From Bacillus sonorensis NBRC 101234 = KCTC 13918 (lineage in GTDB: Bacteria; Bacillota; Bacilli; Bacillales; Bacillaceae), in assembly GCF_001592005.1 (NCBI RefSeq), contig NZ_BCVZ01000001.1, positions 310,001-374,000 on the forward strand: a DNA stretch of 64,000 bases, written 5' to 3'. The notes under the pieces are model-generated. The model saw only the letters and a list, made by a program, of their open reading frames with translations. It was not told where the DNA came from and did no database searches. Below are positions 34,646 to 43,100 of this stretch, piece after piece (positions within the stretch are counted from its first letter, which is position 1; every line of letters begins with the position of its first letter). The translations under genes were made by a program, and so were the position numbers.

Positions 34646-35857
34646 ATGGAGCTGCAAAAACAACTCGTCTATGAAGAAAAACAAATTTTAAGGAAAGATC
34701 ATGTGATTTTTTGGGGTGCCGTTTTTTGCTTCTGGTTTGCTACATACATCTATGTCCCGGTTTTCGGATTATATTTGGACAGCATCGGATTTTCTTACTC
34801 AGCGATAGGAATCGTGCTGGGAAGCTACGGTGTCACGCAGATATTACTGCGGTTTCCGTTCGGCATCCTGTCAGATGTTCTTTCACCGCTTAGAAAACAG
34901 CTGTTGATCAGCGGCTTTGCAATGTCCTTGTTGAGCTGCTTTATATTTCTGTTATTCGATTCGTTTATCATGGTGATCACGGCCAGGCTGCTTGCCGGTA
35001 TGACTGCGGCGATGTGGGTGATGGCAACCGTATTATACTCGCAGTATTTCACAAAAGACCAATCGTCAAAAGCGATGGGCATCCTGCAGTTTTTAACGGT
35101 TCTCCCCCAATTTATCAGCATGGCTGTCAGCGGATACCTCGTCCACTTGTTCGGCTGGATGTTTCCGTTTTGGATCGGTGTTGCCGTATCATGCATCGGA
35201 CTGGTTCTGTCATTTTACATTAAAGATAACGGGCCCCGCCATACGGCCAAAGGGATGGCTTTGTCAGACTATGTCAAACAGACTGTGCGCCTCCCTGATT
35301 TAAAAGCGATTACAACATTATCGTTTTTAGCCCACGCCGTGTTATTTATGACCGTGTTCGGCTTCACGCCGATTTACGCGGAGACGGTCGGAATCGATGA
35401 GAAACAGCTGCTTTGGGTCATGTGCGCTTTTTTTGTTCCGCAAACGCTGGCTTCCGTATGGTGCATCTTTTACAAAGTAAAGGCCGCAGATGCACTGATA
35501 TGGATATCTTATGTGATAACGGCTGTTTTCCTTTGCTTGCTGCCGTTTGCCGAGTCCCTTTTCGCGGTGTGTTTGATCCACACTGTGACAGGATTGACAT
35601 TGGGATTTATTTTTCCGCTTTTGGTCAGCAAAGTCGTTCAGCTTGGTACGCCTCAGCTCAAAATGTCTGTGATGGGTTTCTATCAATCTTTTTATGCGCT
35701 CGGTTTTTTTCTCGGCCCGATTGCGGCGGGAAAGATGGCTGAACAATTCGGGCTGCGGGAAGTATTTTGGTTTGCGGCGGCTTTGTCATTAGCCGCTGCA
35801 TGTATCATGCTCTTTTCAAAACAGTTTCGTATATTTGCAGCAGGAAGACGGGGGTAA
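34646..35857 (+). CDS. yxlH: MFS transporter divergent from sigY (YxlH-like)
   Basis: A 403-residue MFS protein with twelve helices. Seen: YVPVFGLYLDSIGFSYSAIG in helix 1-2, motif A-like RFPFGILSDVLSPLRKQLLI, and GFYQSFYALGFFLGPIAAGK in helix 11. It is divergent from sigY with a 150-base gap and may belong to the same neighbourhood as B. subtilis yxlH; the symbol is by position and family, not certain. Ribosome binding site is weak (AAAAAGGG three bases from ATG; AAAGGGG farther away). Confidence 0.75.
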   Translation: MELQKQLVYEEKQILRKDHVIFWGAVFCFWFATYIYVPVFGLYLDSIGFSYSAIGIVLGSYGVTQILLRFPFGILSDVLSPLRKQLLISGFAMSLLSCFIFLLFDSFIMVITARLLAGMTAAMWVMATVLYSQYFTKDQSSKAMGILQFLTVLPQFISMAVSGYLVHLFGWMFPFWIGVAVSCIGLVLSFYIKDNGPRHTAKGMALSDYVKQTVRLPDLKAITTLSFLAHAVLFMTVFGFTPIYAETVGIDEKQLLWVMCAFFVPQTLASVWCIFYKVKAADALIWISYVITAVFLCLLPFAESLFAVCLIHTVTGLTLGFIFPLLVSKVVQLGTPQLKMSVMGFYQSFYALGFFLGPIAAGKMAEQFGLREVFWFAAALSLAAACIMLFSKQFRIFAAGRRG

Positions 35858-35908
35858 ATCCTTAAAATCGTTCAACCGCCAAAGGACCTGTCAGCCCCGC
35901 TGTAAGTG

Positions 35909-35942
35909 AAACAGCGATGAATCCCGGGGATCATCGCTGTTT
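35909..35942 (+). terminator. terminator between yxlH-like gene and katX
   Basis: 12-bp arms AAACAGCGATGA / TCATCGCTGTTT around a ten-base GC-rich loop, between convergent genes. Confidence 0.75.
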
Positions 35943-35948
35943 TCCGCT

Positions 35949-37547
35949 TTAATACGGGTCTTGAGAATGGCCTTTTTCTTCCGCTTGCTTTGGCGCATCT
36001 TCAGCGCCTTCTGCCCCAATCGGCTCCCGGCTGGATGTATTTTGGCTTGAGTCGTTTTTCAAACCTTCCTCGACCCTGCTTCCATATTCCTTGTCGCATT
36101 GCTTCAGCATCTCGATCATTTTCGTTTGGATTCTTTTGTCACATGGCGCAAGAGTATTGACCAGATTCGTGATCAGCTCGTCCTTTTCCCAGTCATCGAA
36201 ATGCCTGTAAGTGTCCCCGGCCTGCTTGAAGTTATTCTGCCTGTCGATACTTTCGCGGACCAGATTTCCTTCCACATGCGGCGTGTATTCTTTGCCGTCC
36301 TGCTTCGCTTCTTTCAGCCCGTTGATGGTTGAAGGTTCATAGTTGATGTGCGGGCTTTGATTTTTGCCTAAATCGACCTTGTACTGCATCTGGCCTCCCC
36401 GCTGATTGGTTGCCACCCTTTTTTTCGGCGCATTAATCGGCAGCTGCAGATAGTTGGCTCCCACTCTGTAGCGCTGTGTATCGGAGTAGGAAAACGTACG
36501 TCCCTGAAGCATTTTGTCATCGGAAAAATCAAGACCGTCGACCAGCACTCCTGTTCCAAACGCCGCCTGTTCGACTTCTGTAAAATAGTCTTCCGGATTT
36601 TTGTTTAATACCATTTTGCCGACAGGCAGCCAAGGAAATTGATCCTCAGGCCACAGCTTTGTGTCGTCAAGCGGGTCAAAATCGAGTTCAGGGTGCTCAT
36701 CATCACTCATGATTTGAACGAACAGCTCCCACTCCGGAAAATCTCCCCGCTCAATCGCTTCATATAAATCTTGTGTGGCGTGATTGAAGTTTTTCGCCTG
36801 AATCTCTTCCGCCTCTTTTTGCGTTAAGTTTTTGATTCCCTGCTTCGGTTCCCAGTGATATTTCACAAGGACGGCTTTTCCTTCTTGGTTCACCCACTTG
36901 TACGTGTTGACACCGGACCCCTGCATCTGCCGGTAGTTCGCCGGAATGCCCCAAGGCGAAAACAAAAATGTGATCATGTGCATGGCTTCAGGCGTGTTGG
37001 AAATGAAATCAAAAATTCTTTCGCCGTCCTGCAAATTCGTAACAGGGTCCGGCTTAAATGCATGGATTAAATCAGGAAACTTCACCGCATCACGGATAAA
37101 GAAGATCTTCAGATTATTTCCGACCAGATCCCAGTTTCCGTCTTCCGTATAAAATTTCACAGCAAAACCGCGAGGATCGCGGAGCGTTTCAGGAGAGGAT
37201 ATTCCGTGCGTAACCGTTGAAAAACGGACAAATACGGGTGTCTTTTTTCCTTTTTCCTGAAACAGCTTTGCTCTCGTATACTTTGAGACCGGCTCATCGC
37301 CTGCAGTCCCATAAGCTTCGAAATAGCCGTGCGCTCCGGCTCCCCTGGCATGAACGACCCGCTCCGGAACCCTCTCCCTGTCAAAGTGGCTGATCTTCTC
37401 CAAAAAATCATAGTTCTCCAATGTTGAAGGACCTCTGTTTCCGACGGTTCTGATGCTCTGATTGTTCGTTATTGGATGTCCTTGCCGATTGGTTAAGGTA
37501 TCGTCCGTTTCCATATCCGATTTTTTCTGATGCTCTTGATACCCCAT
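35949..37547 (-). CDS. katX: catalase KatX
   Basis: A 532-residue monofunctional haem catalase of clade 3. Catalytic His in [26 protein letters not shown], distal Asn in [15 protein letters not shown], haem-ligand Tyr region [20 protein letters not shown]. It has N- and C-terminal extensions of hydrophilic residues (start [15 protein letters not shown]; end [17 protein letters not shown]) typical of KatX, the forespore/germination catalase of B. subtilis. AAAGGAGG precedes ATG. Divergent from katA across 193 bases. A SigF promoter would be expected but was not securely seen. Confidence 0.92.
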   Translation of the reverse strand: MGYQEHQKKSDMETDDTLTNRQGHPITNNQSIRTVGNRGPSTLENYDFLEKISHFDRERVPERVVHARGAGAHGYFEAYGTAGDEPVSKYTRAKLFQEKGKKTPVFVRFSTVTHGISSPETLRDPRGFAVKFYTEDGNWDLVGNNLKIFFIRDAVKFPDLIHAFKPDPVTNLQDGERIFDFISNTPEAMHMITFLFSPWGIPANYRQMQGSGVNTYKWVNQEGKAVLVKYHWEPKQGIKNLTQKEAEEIQAKNFNHATQDLYEAIERGDFPEWELFVQIMSDDEHPELDFDPLDDTKLWPEDQFPWLPVGKMVLNKNPEDYFTEVEQAAFGTGVLVDGLDFSDDKMLQGRTFSYSDTQRYRVGANYLQLPINAPKKRVATNQRGGQMQYKVDLGKNQSPHINYEPSTINGLKEAKQDGKEYTPHVEGNLVRESIDRQNNFKQAGDTYRHFDDWEKDELITNLVNTLAPCDKRIQTKMIEMLKQCDKEYGSRVEEGLKNDSSQNTSSREPIGAEGAEDAPKQAEEKGHSQDPY

Positions 37548-37619
37548 ATGAATCCTCCTTTATTTGGAATAATCTTTAACTTATCCCAAAGAGGAAAATA
37601 TATACAGATGAACCCTAAT

Positions 37620-37634
37620 TAATAATCATTAAAA
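37620..37634. promoter_or_regulatory. second Per-box-like site between katX and katA
   Basis: TAATAATCATTAAAA matches TTATAATNATTATAA at 12 of 14 defined positions. It lies 19 bases upstream of the perfect Per box and could serve katA or katX. Confidence 0.5.
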
Positions 37635-37652
37635 AAGATTCCAATTTTTTAT

Positions 37653-37667
37653 TTATAATTATTATAA
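37653..37667 (+). promoter_or_regulatory. Per box upstream of katA
   Basis: TTATAATTATTATAA is a perfect 7-1-7 Per box. It lies 73-87 bases upstream of the katA start, next to a possible promoter TTGTTT-N16-TATCAT. Hydrogen peroxide would derepress katA by inactivating a PerR protein bound here. Confidence 0.9.
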
Positions 37668-37740
37668 ATAAATATTGTTTTTTTCTTGAGAAATGTTATC
37701 ATTATTTTTGTAATCAAATTTTACGCGAGGTGATCCTTTT

Positions 37741-39198
37741 ATGACGACAAGCAAAAACAACCTTACAACCAGCTGGGGCGCTCCGGTTGGAGATAATCAA
37801 AACTCAATGACGGCAGGTTCCCGGGGACCGACTCTGATTCAAGACGTCCACCTCCTTGAAAAACTTGCCCACTTCAACAGAGAGCGTGTGCCTGAACGGG
37901 TTGTGCATGCAAAAGGCGCCGGTGCACATGGTTATTTTGAAGTCACAAATGATGTTTCCAAATATACAAAAGCCAAATTTTTATCTGAAACAGGAAAACG
38001 CACACCTTTATTTGTCCGTTTTTCCACTGTAGCAGGCGAAAACGGTTCAGCAGATTCCGTTCGCGACCCTCGCGGATTCGCTGTTAAATTTTATACAGAG
38101 GAAGGGAATTACGACCTGGTTGGCAACAACACACCGGTTTTCTTTATTCGCGATGCGATTAAATTCCCTGATTTTATTCATACACAAAAGCGCCATCCGG
38201 TAACACATTTGAAAAACCCTGATGCCGTATGGGATTTTTGGTCTTTATCCCCTGAATCACTGCATCAAGTCACAATCCTCATGTCTGACCGCGGGATTCC
38301 GGCCACATACCGTCACATGCACGGCTTCGGCAGCCATACATTCAAATGGGTGAACGCAGAAGGTGACGGCGTATGGGTTAAGTACCACTTTAAAACCGAA
38401 CAGGGCATTAAAAATTTGACTGAAGAAGTGGCCACACGGATTGCAGGCGAAAATCCGGATTACCACACGCAAGATTTATATGAGGCCATTGAAAAGGGCG
38501 ACTTCCCGGCATGGAAACTGTACGTACAAATCATGCCTTTAGAAGACGCGGATACGTACCGTTTTGATCCGTTTGATGTCACAAAGGTATGGTCTCAAAA
38601 GGATTATCCTTTGATTGAAGTGGGCCGCATGGTATTAAACCGCAATCCGGAAAACTATTTCGCTGAGGTTGAGCAAGCGACGTTCTCTCCTGGAACGCTT
38701 GTGCCGGGGATCGAACCTTCACCTGACAAAATGCTTCAGGGACGGCTGTTCGCATATGCCGATGCCCATCGCTATCGTGTCGGAGCCAACCACAACAGCC
38801 TGCCGATCAACCGTCCGAAGACTGACGTCCATAACTATCAGCGCGACGGTCAAATGCGCTTTGACAATAACGGCGGCGGCTCCGTCTACTATGAACCGAA
38901 CAGCTTCGGAGGCCCGGCGGAAACACCGGAACATAAAACAACGGCTTACCCTGTTTCAGGGTCTGCAGACAGCGTCGCCTACGATCACAACGACCATTAT
39001 ACGCAGGCCGGCGACCTGTACCGCCTGTTAAGCGAAGATGAACGTTCACGACTGATCAGCAATATCGTCGGCTCGATGAAACAAGTGACAAAAGACGAGA
39101 TCAAACTGCGTCAGATCAAGCATTTTTACAAAGCAGATCCTGATTATGGCACACGCGTTGCACAAGGGCTCAACTTGTCAGTGCCACAGGAAGTTTAA
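37741..39198 (+). CDS. katA: vegetative catalase KatA
   Basis: A 485-residue clade 3 catalase. Active-site His in [37 protein letters not shown], Asn in [20 protein letters not shown], and haem Tyr in [18 protein letters not shown]. Length equals B. subtilis KatA. It removes H2O2 in growing cells. AGGTGATC upstream of ATG is the binding site. Downstream lie a PerR-like regulator and a ferrochelatase, which would supply control and haem. Confidence 0.96.
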   Translation: MTTSKNNLTTSWGAPVGDNQNSMTAGSRGPTLIQDVHLLEKLAHFNRERVPERVVHAKGAGAHGYFEVTNDVSKYTKAKFLSETGKRTPLFVRFSTVAGENGSADSVRDPRGFAVKFYTEEGNYDLVGNNTPVFFIRDAIKFPDFIHTQKRHPVTHLKNPDAVWDFWSLSPESLHQVTILMSDRGIPATYRHMHGFGSHTFKWVNAEGDGVWVKYHFKTEQGIKNLTEEVATRIAGENPDYHTQDLYEAIEKGDFPAWKLYVQIMPLEDADTYRFDPFDVTKVWSQKDYPLIEVGRMVLNRNPENYFAEVEQATFSPGTLVPGIEPSPDKMLQGRLFAYADAHRYRVGANHNSLPINRPKTDVHNYQRDGQMRFDNNGGGSVYYEPNSFGGPAETPEHKTTAYPVSGSADSVAYDHNDHYTQAGDLYRLLSEDERSRLISNIVGSMKQVTKDEIKLRQIKHFYKADPDYGTRVAQGLNLSVPQEV

Positions 39199-39225
39199 AC
39201 GGCAACCTTTCATTTCTCAATTACA

Positions 39226-39250
39226 AGGCATTCGTTTCATACGGATGCCT
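39226..39250 (+). terminator. hairpin between katA and PerR-like gene
   Basis: AGGCATTCGT-TTCAT-ACGGATGCCT with one mismatch, no long T tract; likely partial termination or mRNA processing so that katA is expressed above the downstream genes. Confidence 0.5.
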
Positions 39251-39282
39251 GTTCATTCATCCACATTGGCGGGGGATTTACT

Positions 39283-39708
39283 ATGGAAGATGAAAAAATG
39301 ACAGAACTCATCCCGCTTTTGAAAAAGAGCGGATTACGTGTGACAACTCAAAGATTGCAGATCTTAAAAACGATGATTGCGATCAATGGCCATCCATCAG
39401 CAGAGGATATCCACCAGGAGCTTCCATTTATGAGTTTGCCGACAATATACGGCAATCTCAAGTTGTTTGTAAAGCTCGGAGTGATACAGGAACTCCCCTA
39501 TGGAAGCGGAAAAAGCAAGTATGAGCTTGTTAAACGGCACCATTATCATGTGATCTGCAAGTCGTGCGGGAAAATCGTTGATCTCGACTACCCCCTTCTA
39601 AAAGAGGTCGAGCACGCAGCTGCACAGTTAACGAATTATAAGATTCACACGCATGATTTAGAGATTTACGGAACATGTACGGCATGCCAAGACCAGCAGC
39701 AGAGGTGA
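39283..39708 (+). CDS. PerR-like Fur-family regulator
   Basis: A 141-residue Fur-family repressor: N-terminal winged helix, C-terminal dimerisation domain with two structural zinc CxxC pairs (CKSCGK, CTAC). Residues of the B. subtilis PerR sensing site (His37, Asp85, His91, His93, Asp104) map to His37, Glu81, His87, His89 and Asp100, so Asp85 is Glu here. The recognition helix reads TIYGNL; the position that separates Per from Fur box reading (Asn in PerR TVYNNL, Arg in Fur TVYRNL) is Gly. It is therefore a paralogue, not the housekeeping perR. It lies between katA and hemH. B. licheniformis is known to carry several PerR paralogues. Confidence 0.9.
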   Translation: MEDEKMTELIPLLKKSGLRVTTQRLQILKTMIAINGHPSAEDIHQELPFMSLPTIYGNLKLFVKLGVIQELPYGSGKSKYELVKRHHYHVICKSCGKIVDLDYPLLKEVEHAAAQLTNYKIHTHDLEIYGTCTACQDQQQR

Positions 39709-39715
39709 AGATAAC

Positions 39716-40666
39716 ATGGCAAGAAAAAAAATCGGCCTACTCGTCATGGCTTACGGCACTCCTTACAAGGAGGAGGATATCATCCCGTATTATACGCATA
39801 TCCGCCATGGAAAGAGACCGAGCGACAGCATGATTGAAGATTTAAAAAAACGCTATCAGCATATCGGCGGAATTTCTCCGCTTGCAGAAATTACAGCCTC
39901 TCAAGCAAAAAAATTGGAAGAAGCGTTGAACGCCCGGCAAGATGATGTTGAATTTATCATGTATATCGGGTTAAAACACATCTCTCCATTTATTGAGGAT
40001 GCGGTTGAACAAATGAAGCAGGATCAGATCGAGGAAGCGGTTTCCATCGTCTTGGCCCCCCACTACTCTACCTTTAGCACAGAGGTGTACAACCGGCGGG
40101 CGAAAAAAGCGGCGCAGGACATCGGCGGTCCCCGGATCACCTCCATTCGTGAATGGTATCAAGAAGAAGGCTTTATCAGCTATTGGGCGGAAGAAATCGG
40201 CAGGATATTAAGACAGATGCCGCAGAATGAGCTGCAAAACACGATGGTTATTTGCTCCGCCCACAGTTTGCCTGAAAAGATTCTCGAACATGGCGATCCC
40301 TATCCGAAGCAGCTTGCGGAAACAGCACAGCTCATCTCTGAACGCCTTCCATTTAATCAGGTGACAGTCGCCTGGCAAAGCGAAGGGAACACACCGGATC
40401 CATGGCTTGGGCCTGATGTTCAGGATGTAACGCGGGAGCTTTTCCGGGAAGGCTACAGATCCTTTATATATACGCCAGTCGGCTTTGTGGCTGACCACCT
40501 GGAAGTTCTTTATGATAACGACTATGAATGCAGAGTGATAACGGATGAGCTTGGCGCCAACTATTACCGTCCGCCGATGCCCAACACCGATCCCCGTTTG
40601 ATTGAAGTGCTTGCAGACGTCGTCTTGCAAAAGGTCAACGGCCAAGCAAAACCGGAGCTGACATGA
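39716..40666 (+). CDS. hemH: ferrochelatase (coproporphyrin type)
   Basis: A 316-residue ferrochelatase, inserting Fe2+ into porphyrin in the cytoplasm; Gram-positive enzymes of this type act on coproporphyrin III. Catalytic His in ICSAHSLPEKILEHGDPYP and Glu in PVGFVADHLEVLYDND; N-terminal LVMAYGTPYKEED. It follows the PerR-like gene by seven bases. Since Bacillus normally keeps hemH with hemE and hemY, this is probably a second copy dedicated to haem supply for catalase during peroxide stress (inference from context). Confidence 0.93.
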   Translation: MARKKIGLLVMAYGTPYKEEDIIPYYTHIRHGKRPSDSMIEDLKKRYQHIGGISPLAEITASQAKKLEEALNARQDDVEFIMYIGLKHISPFIEDAVEQMKQDQIEEAVSIVLAPHYSTFSTEVYNRRAKKAAQDIGGPRITSIREWYQEEGFISYWAEEIGRILRQMPQNELQNTMVICSAHSLPEKILEHGDPYPKQLAETAQLISERLPFNQVTVAWQSEGNTPDPWLGPDVQDVTRELFREGYRSFIYTPVGFVADHLEVLYDNDYECRVITDELGANYYRPPMPNTDPRLIEVLADVVLQKVNGQAKPELT

Positions 40667-40690
40667 ATGCCGCTCCGGTTTTGCTTTTTA
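40644..40690 (+). terminator. terminator of katA-hemH unit
   Basis: Perfect 15-bp arms AAGCAAAACCGGAGC / GCTCCGGTTTTGCTT followed by TTT. The left arm lies within the last codons of hemH. Confidence 0.85.
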
Positions 40691-40801
40691 AAATCTTTAT
40701 CGTTTGCACCCTTGACCGCACCCAGGCAAATCGAAAAAGCCTATGCCCGCCACAATGCTGAGGACAGGTGAATCGTTGATCCGACAAAATATAGGAACCC
40801 G

Positions 40802-40840
40802 GCAACTATGGAATGTCATTTCCATAGTTGCTTTTTTTTT
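40802..40840 (+). terminator. orphan strong intrinsic terminator
   Basis: GCAACTATGGAA-TGTCAT-TTCCATAGTTGC followed by nine T residues. It is oriented plus and is not attached to any protein gene, being 136 bases beyond hemH and its own terminator. It may end a small RNA or a leader. Confidence 0.85.
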
Positions 40841-40927
40841 GCAGATTGATATGACAAAAGATCTCCCCTTCCATACGCTTTGCCTCAGAATTGTGTCTTT
40901 TGTCATAATCAACAGCTTATACGCGAA

Positions 40928-40957
40928 TTGAACTCATTTCATGATTATTCAGATAAT
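40928..40957 (+). promoter_or_regulatory. promoter of pectate lyase gene
   Basis: TTGAAC, 18-base spacer, GATAAT; about 130 bases before the gene, leaving a leader that contains the CRE and a short ORF. Confidence 0.6.
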
Positions 40958-41009
40958 TCTGTCCATTGTGCTATGCTCTCCATAATTCCAATAAAAGGGA
41001 GGTCGAGAG

Positions 41010-41036
41010 ATGAGCATTTGCCGCCAGCCGCCTTAA
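41010..41036 (+). CDS. possible 8-codon leader peptide upstream of pel
   Basis: ATG preceded by AAAGGGAGG at seven bases opens the frame MSICRQPP and stops with TAA six bases before the CRE. The ribosome binding site is as good as that of pel. The two adjacent Pro codons before the stop could slow ribosomes. No evidence beyond this. Confidence 0.3.
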   Translation: MSICRQPP

Positions 41037-41041
41037 TCCGT

Positions 41042-41055
41042 TGTAAGCGTTTTCT
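41042..41055 (+). promoter_or_regulatory. CRE upstream of pectate lyase
   Basis: TGTAAGCGTTTTCT, an exact match to TGWAARCGYTWNCW. It lies downstream of the promoter, a roadblock position that gives CcpA-dependent catabolite repression. Confidence 0.9.
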
Positions 41056-41089
41056 AAGGGGTTTTAAAAAAACAATGAGGAGGAAAACA

Positions 41090-42115
41090 ATGAAGAAAAT
41101 AATAAGCGTGATGTTCATTTTTGTCATCGGGTTGATCGGCTCTTTAACAGGGGCAGTTTCTGCGGAAGCCGCTTCTGTGCTCCATTCGCCAAAAGCCAGT
41201 CCGCTTGCCGATTTCAGTTTAACCGGCTTTGCTTCTTTAAATGGGGGAACAACCGGCGGTGAAGGCGGACAGACGGTTACCGTCACGACCGGAGACCAGC
41301 TGAACGCCGCCTTGAAAAACAAAAATTCGAATACACCTTTGAAAATTTACGTCAATGGTACAATTACAACCTCCAATACCTCTGAATCAAAAATTAATGT
41401 AAAAGACGTCTCTAATGTATCGATTCTCGGCTCCGGGACAAAAGGCGAACTCAAGGGCGTCGGCATTAAAGTGTGGCGGGCAAACAACATCATTATCCGC
41501 AATTTGAAAATTCATGAAGTCGCCGCAGGCGATAAAGACGCGATCAGCATTGAAGGTCCTTCCAAAAACATATGGGTCGATCATAATGAGCTTTACCACA
41601 GTTTAGATGTTGACAAAGACCACTATGACGGATTATTCGACGCCAAAAAAGACTCCCAATACATCACTTTCTCTTGGAACTATGTACATGATGCATGGAA
41701 ATCGATGCTGATGGGCAACTCTGACAGCGACAATAACAATCGGACCATTACATTCCACCATAATTGGTTTGAAAACTTGAATTCCCGTGTTCCTGCATTC
41801 AGATTCGGTGAAGGCCACATTTATAACAACTACTACAGCAACATCATCGAAAGCGGCATCAACTCAAGAATGGGTGCACGCATCAAAATCGAAAACAATC
41901 TCTTTGAAAATGCCAAAGATCCGATCGTCTCCTGGTACAGCGATAAACCTGGCTATTGGGACGTGTCCAACAATAAATTTGTAAACTCGACAGGCAGCAT
42001 GCCGACTTCCTCAACAACGACCTATCAGCCGCCTTACAAATACTCGCTCGACAGCGTGGACAATGTCAAAGCGGTCGTCACACAAAACGCCGGGGTCGGC
42101 AAAATCAATCCTTAA
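41090..42115 (+). CDS. pel: secreted pectate lyase, PL1 family
   Basis: A 341-residue secreted enzyme. Signal peptide of about 27 residues ([20 protein letters not shown]...VSAEAAS). Mature parallel beta-helix of PL1: Ca-binding [20 protein letters not shown] and DGLFD, catalytic Arg region [20 protein letters not shown]. It cleaves polygalacturonate by beta-elimination outside the cell. Length equals the known B. licheniformis pectate lyase. AGGAGG seven bases before ATG 41090 selects this start over the ATG at 41074. Catabolite control is shown by the upstream CRE. Confidence 0.94.
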   Translation: MKKIISVMFIFVIGLIGSLTGAVSAEAASVLHSPKASPLADFSLTGFASLNGGTTGGEGGQTVTVTTGDQLNAALKNKNSNTPLKIYVNGTITTSNTSESKINVKDVSNVSILGSGTKGELKGVGIKVWRANNIIIRNLKIHEVAAGDKDAISIEGPSKNIWVDHNELYHSLDVDKDHYDGLFDAKKDSQYITFSWNYVHDAWKSMLMGNSDSDNNNRTITFHHNWFENLNSRVPAFRFGEGHIYNNYYSNIIESGINSRMGARIKIENNLFENAKDPIVSWYSDKPGYWDVSNNKFVNSTGSMPTSSTTTYQPPYKYSLDSVDNVKAVVTQNAGVGKINP

Positions 42116-42123
42116 AAAGGTCA

Positions 42124-42157
42124 GTGGAAACGTCCGGGTTCCCCCCGGACGTTTCAC
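42124..42157 (+). terminator. terminator of pel
   Basis: AAACGTCCGGG-TTCCC-CCCGGACGTTT with outer GTG/CAC pairs, just after pel, between convergent genes. Confidence 0.8.
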
Positions 42158-42162
42158 GATGT

Positions 42163-43005
42163 TTATTCCTCATAATCCTTCCATACCTCCGGCAGCCAAT
42201 GAGAAAGCTCATGTGCAAGCAAAGTATGCGCCGAGCGGGTGCTGATCCATGCGTCTGCACAGGCGCCATGCAGATGGACAGCGTTCAGCACCGCTTCTTT
42301 CGGATTTTCGTGGCAGCAGAGCATGCCGAGAAGCATGCCTGTTAACGTATCGCCTGTTCCTCCCTTCGCAAGAGCGCCATTGCCGGTCTGATTTCTCCAG
42401 CACTCTCCGTCTGGAAACGCGATGACCGTTTCATTTCCTTTCAAAACGATGGTTACTCCGAGTTTTACCGCCCATTCTTTGGCAAGAGATGCCCGTCGGG
42501 TCTGCACCTCTTGAATCGACAGACCGGTGATTCTTGAAAATTCCCCGGGATGGGGCGTCACAATAATCGGTGCTTTGCGATCGGGATACAGCCGTTTTGA
42601 CAATGCCCCGGCGTCAAGCACAACCGGGCATTCTTCCTGCAATACCCTGCGCACGGCCAATTCCGTCGTTTCAGAAGGAAGCAGCCCCGGTCCAATCGCA
42701 ATCGCCCGATAATGCTCTTCAACGTCTCCCCTTGCCGCTTTTTCCAGTCCATCCCGCCAATAGGTTGCCTCAGGGAGAACGGGAACGATCAGAGGAACAG
42801 CACTTTCTGATGTGCCAATAACAAGCTTTCCAATGCCGCTTCTCATAGCGCCGTAACCCGCAATCAGAGCCGCCCCCGGCATATCATCGCTTCCGGCAAG
42901 CAATAACCCTGTGCCGTATGTTCCTTTATGGCTGTCACTTCCCCTTTTCGGCAGCGAAGCTTTTACCCGCTCTTTCGTCCAAATCGGCAGCTTTTCTTCA
43001 GCCAT
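42163..43005 (-). CDS. nnrD: ADP-dependent NAD(P)H-hydrate dehydratase
   Basis: A 280-residue ribokinase-fold enzyme (B. subtilis YxkO) that restores hydrated NAD(P)H (S-NAD(P)HX) using ADP. Motifs: GLLLAGSDDMPGAALIAGYG, VTPHPGEFSRITG, and the ADP-binding GNGALAKGGTGDTLTGML with catalytic Asp. No epimerase (NnrE) domain is fused. AGGGTG lies about nine bases before ATG. A SigB-type promoter is found upstream. Confidence 0.93.
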   Translation of the reverse strand: MAEEKLPIWTKERVKASLPKRGSDSHKGTYGTGLLLAGSDDMPGAALIAGYGAMRSGIGKLVIGTSESAVPLIVPVLPEATYWRDGLEKAARGDVEEHYRAIAIGPGLLPSETTELAVRRVLQEECPVVLDAGALSKRLYPDRKAPIIVTPHPGEFSRITGLSIQEVQTRRASLAKEWAVKLGVTIVLKGNETVIAFPDGECWRNQTGNGALAKGGTGDTLTGMLLGMLCCHENPKEAVLNAVHLHGACADAWISTRSAHTLLAHELSHWLPEVWKDYEE

Positions 43006-43054
43006 CTAACTTCACACCCTTTTAAACAAACGTTTATTTAAGCTCTACCTGAAT

Positions 43055-43079
43055 ATACCCTGTTTCTTCGTACATACAC
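43055..43079 (-). promoter_or_regulatory. possible SigB promoter of nnrD
   Basis: On the minus strand GTGTAT, 13-base spacer, GGGTAT. The -10 is the SigB consensus; the -35 matches GTTTAA at four of six. B. subtilis yxkO is reported to be under SigB. Confidence 0.45.
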
Positions 43080-43100
43080 TGACAAAAGCTTGGTATATAT

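Larger units (their letters stand above)
40667..41089. other. intergenic region upstream of pectate lyase
   Basis: 423 bases. In order: the tail of the hemH terminator, about 110 bases of unknown sequence ending in a second strong terminator (40802-40840), an AT-rich stretch, a SigA-type promoter (40928-40957), a tiny ORF (41010-41036) and a perfect CRE (41042-41055). The 40691-40801 stretch is not a riboswitch or sRNA that I recognise. Confidence 0.6.

Noticed and set aside
40691..40801. Known riboswitch classes (TPP, SAM, FMN, c-di-GMP, T-box) upstream of the orphan terminator
   Set aside because: None of the conserved core sequences could be found.
40743..40931. 62-codon plus-strand frame after hemH
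   Set aside because: Runs through a strong intrinsic terminator and has no ribosome binding site.
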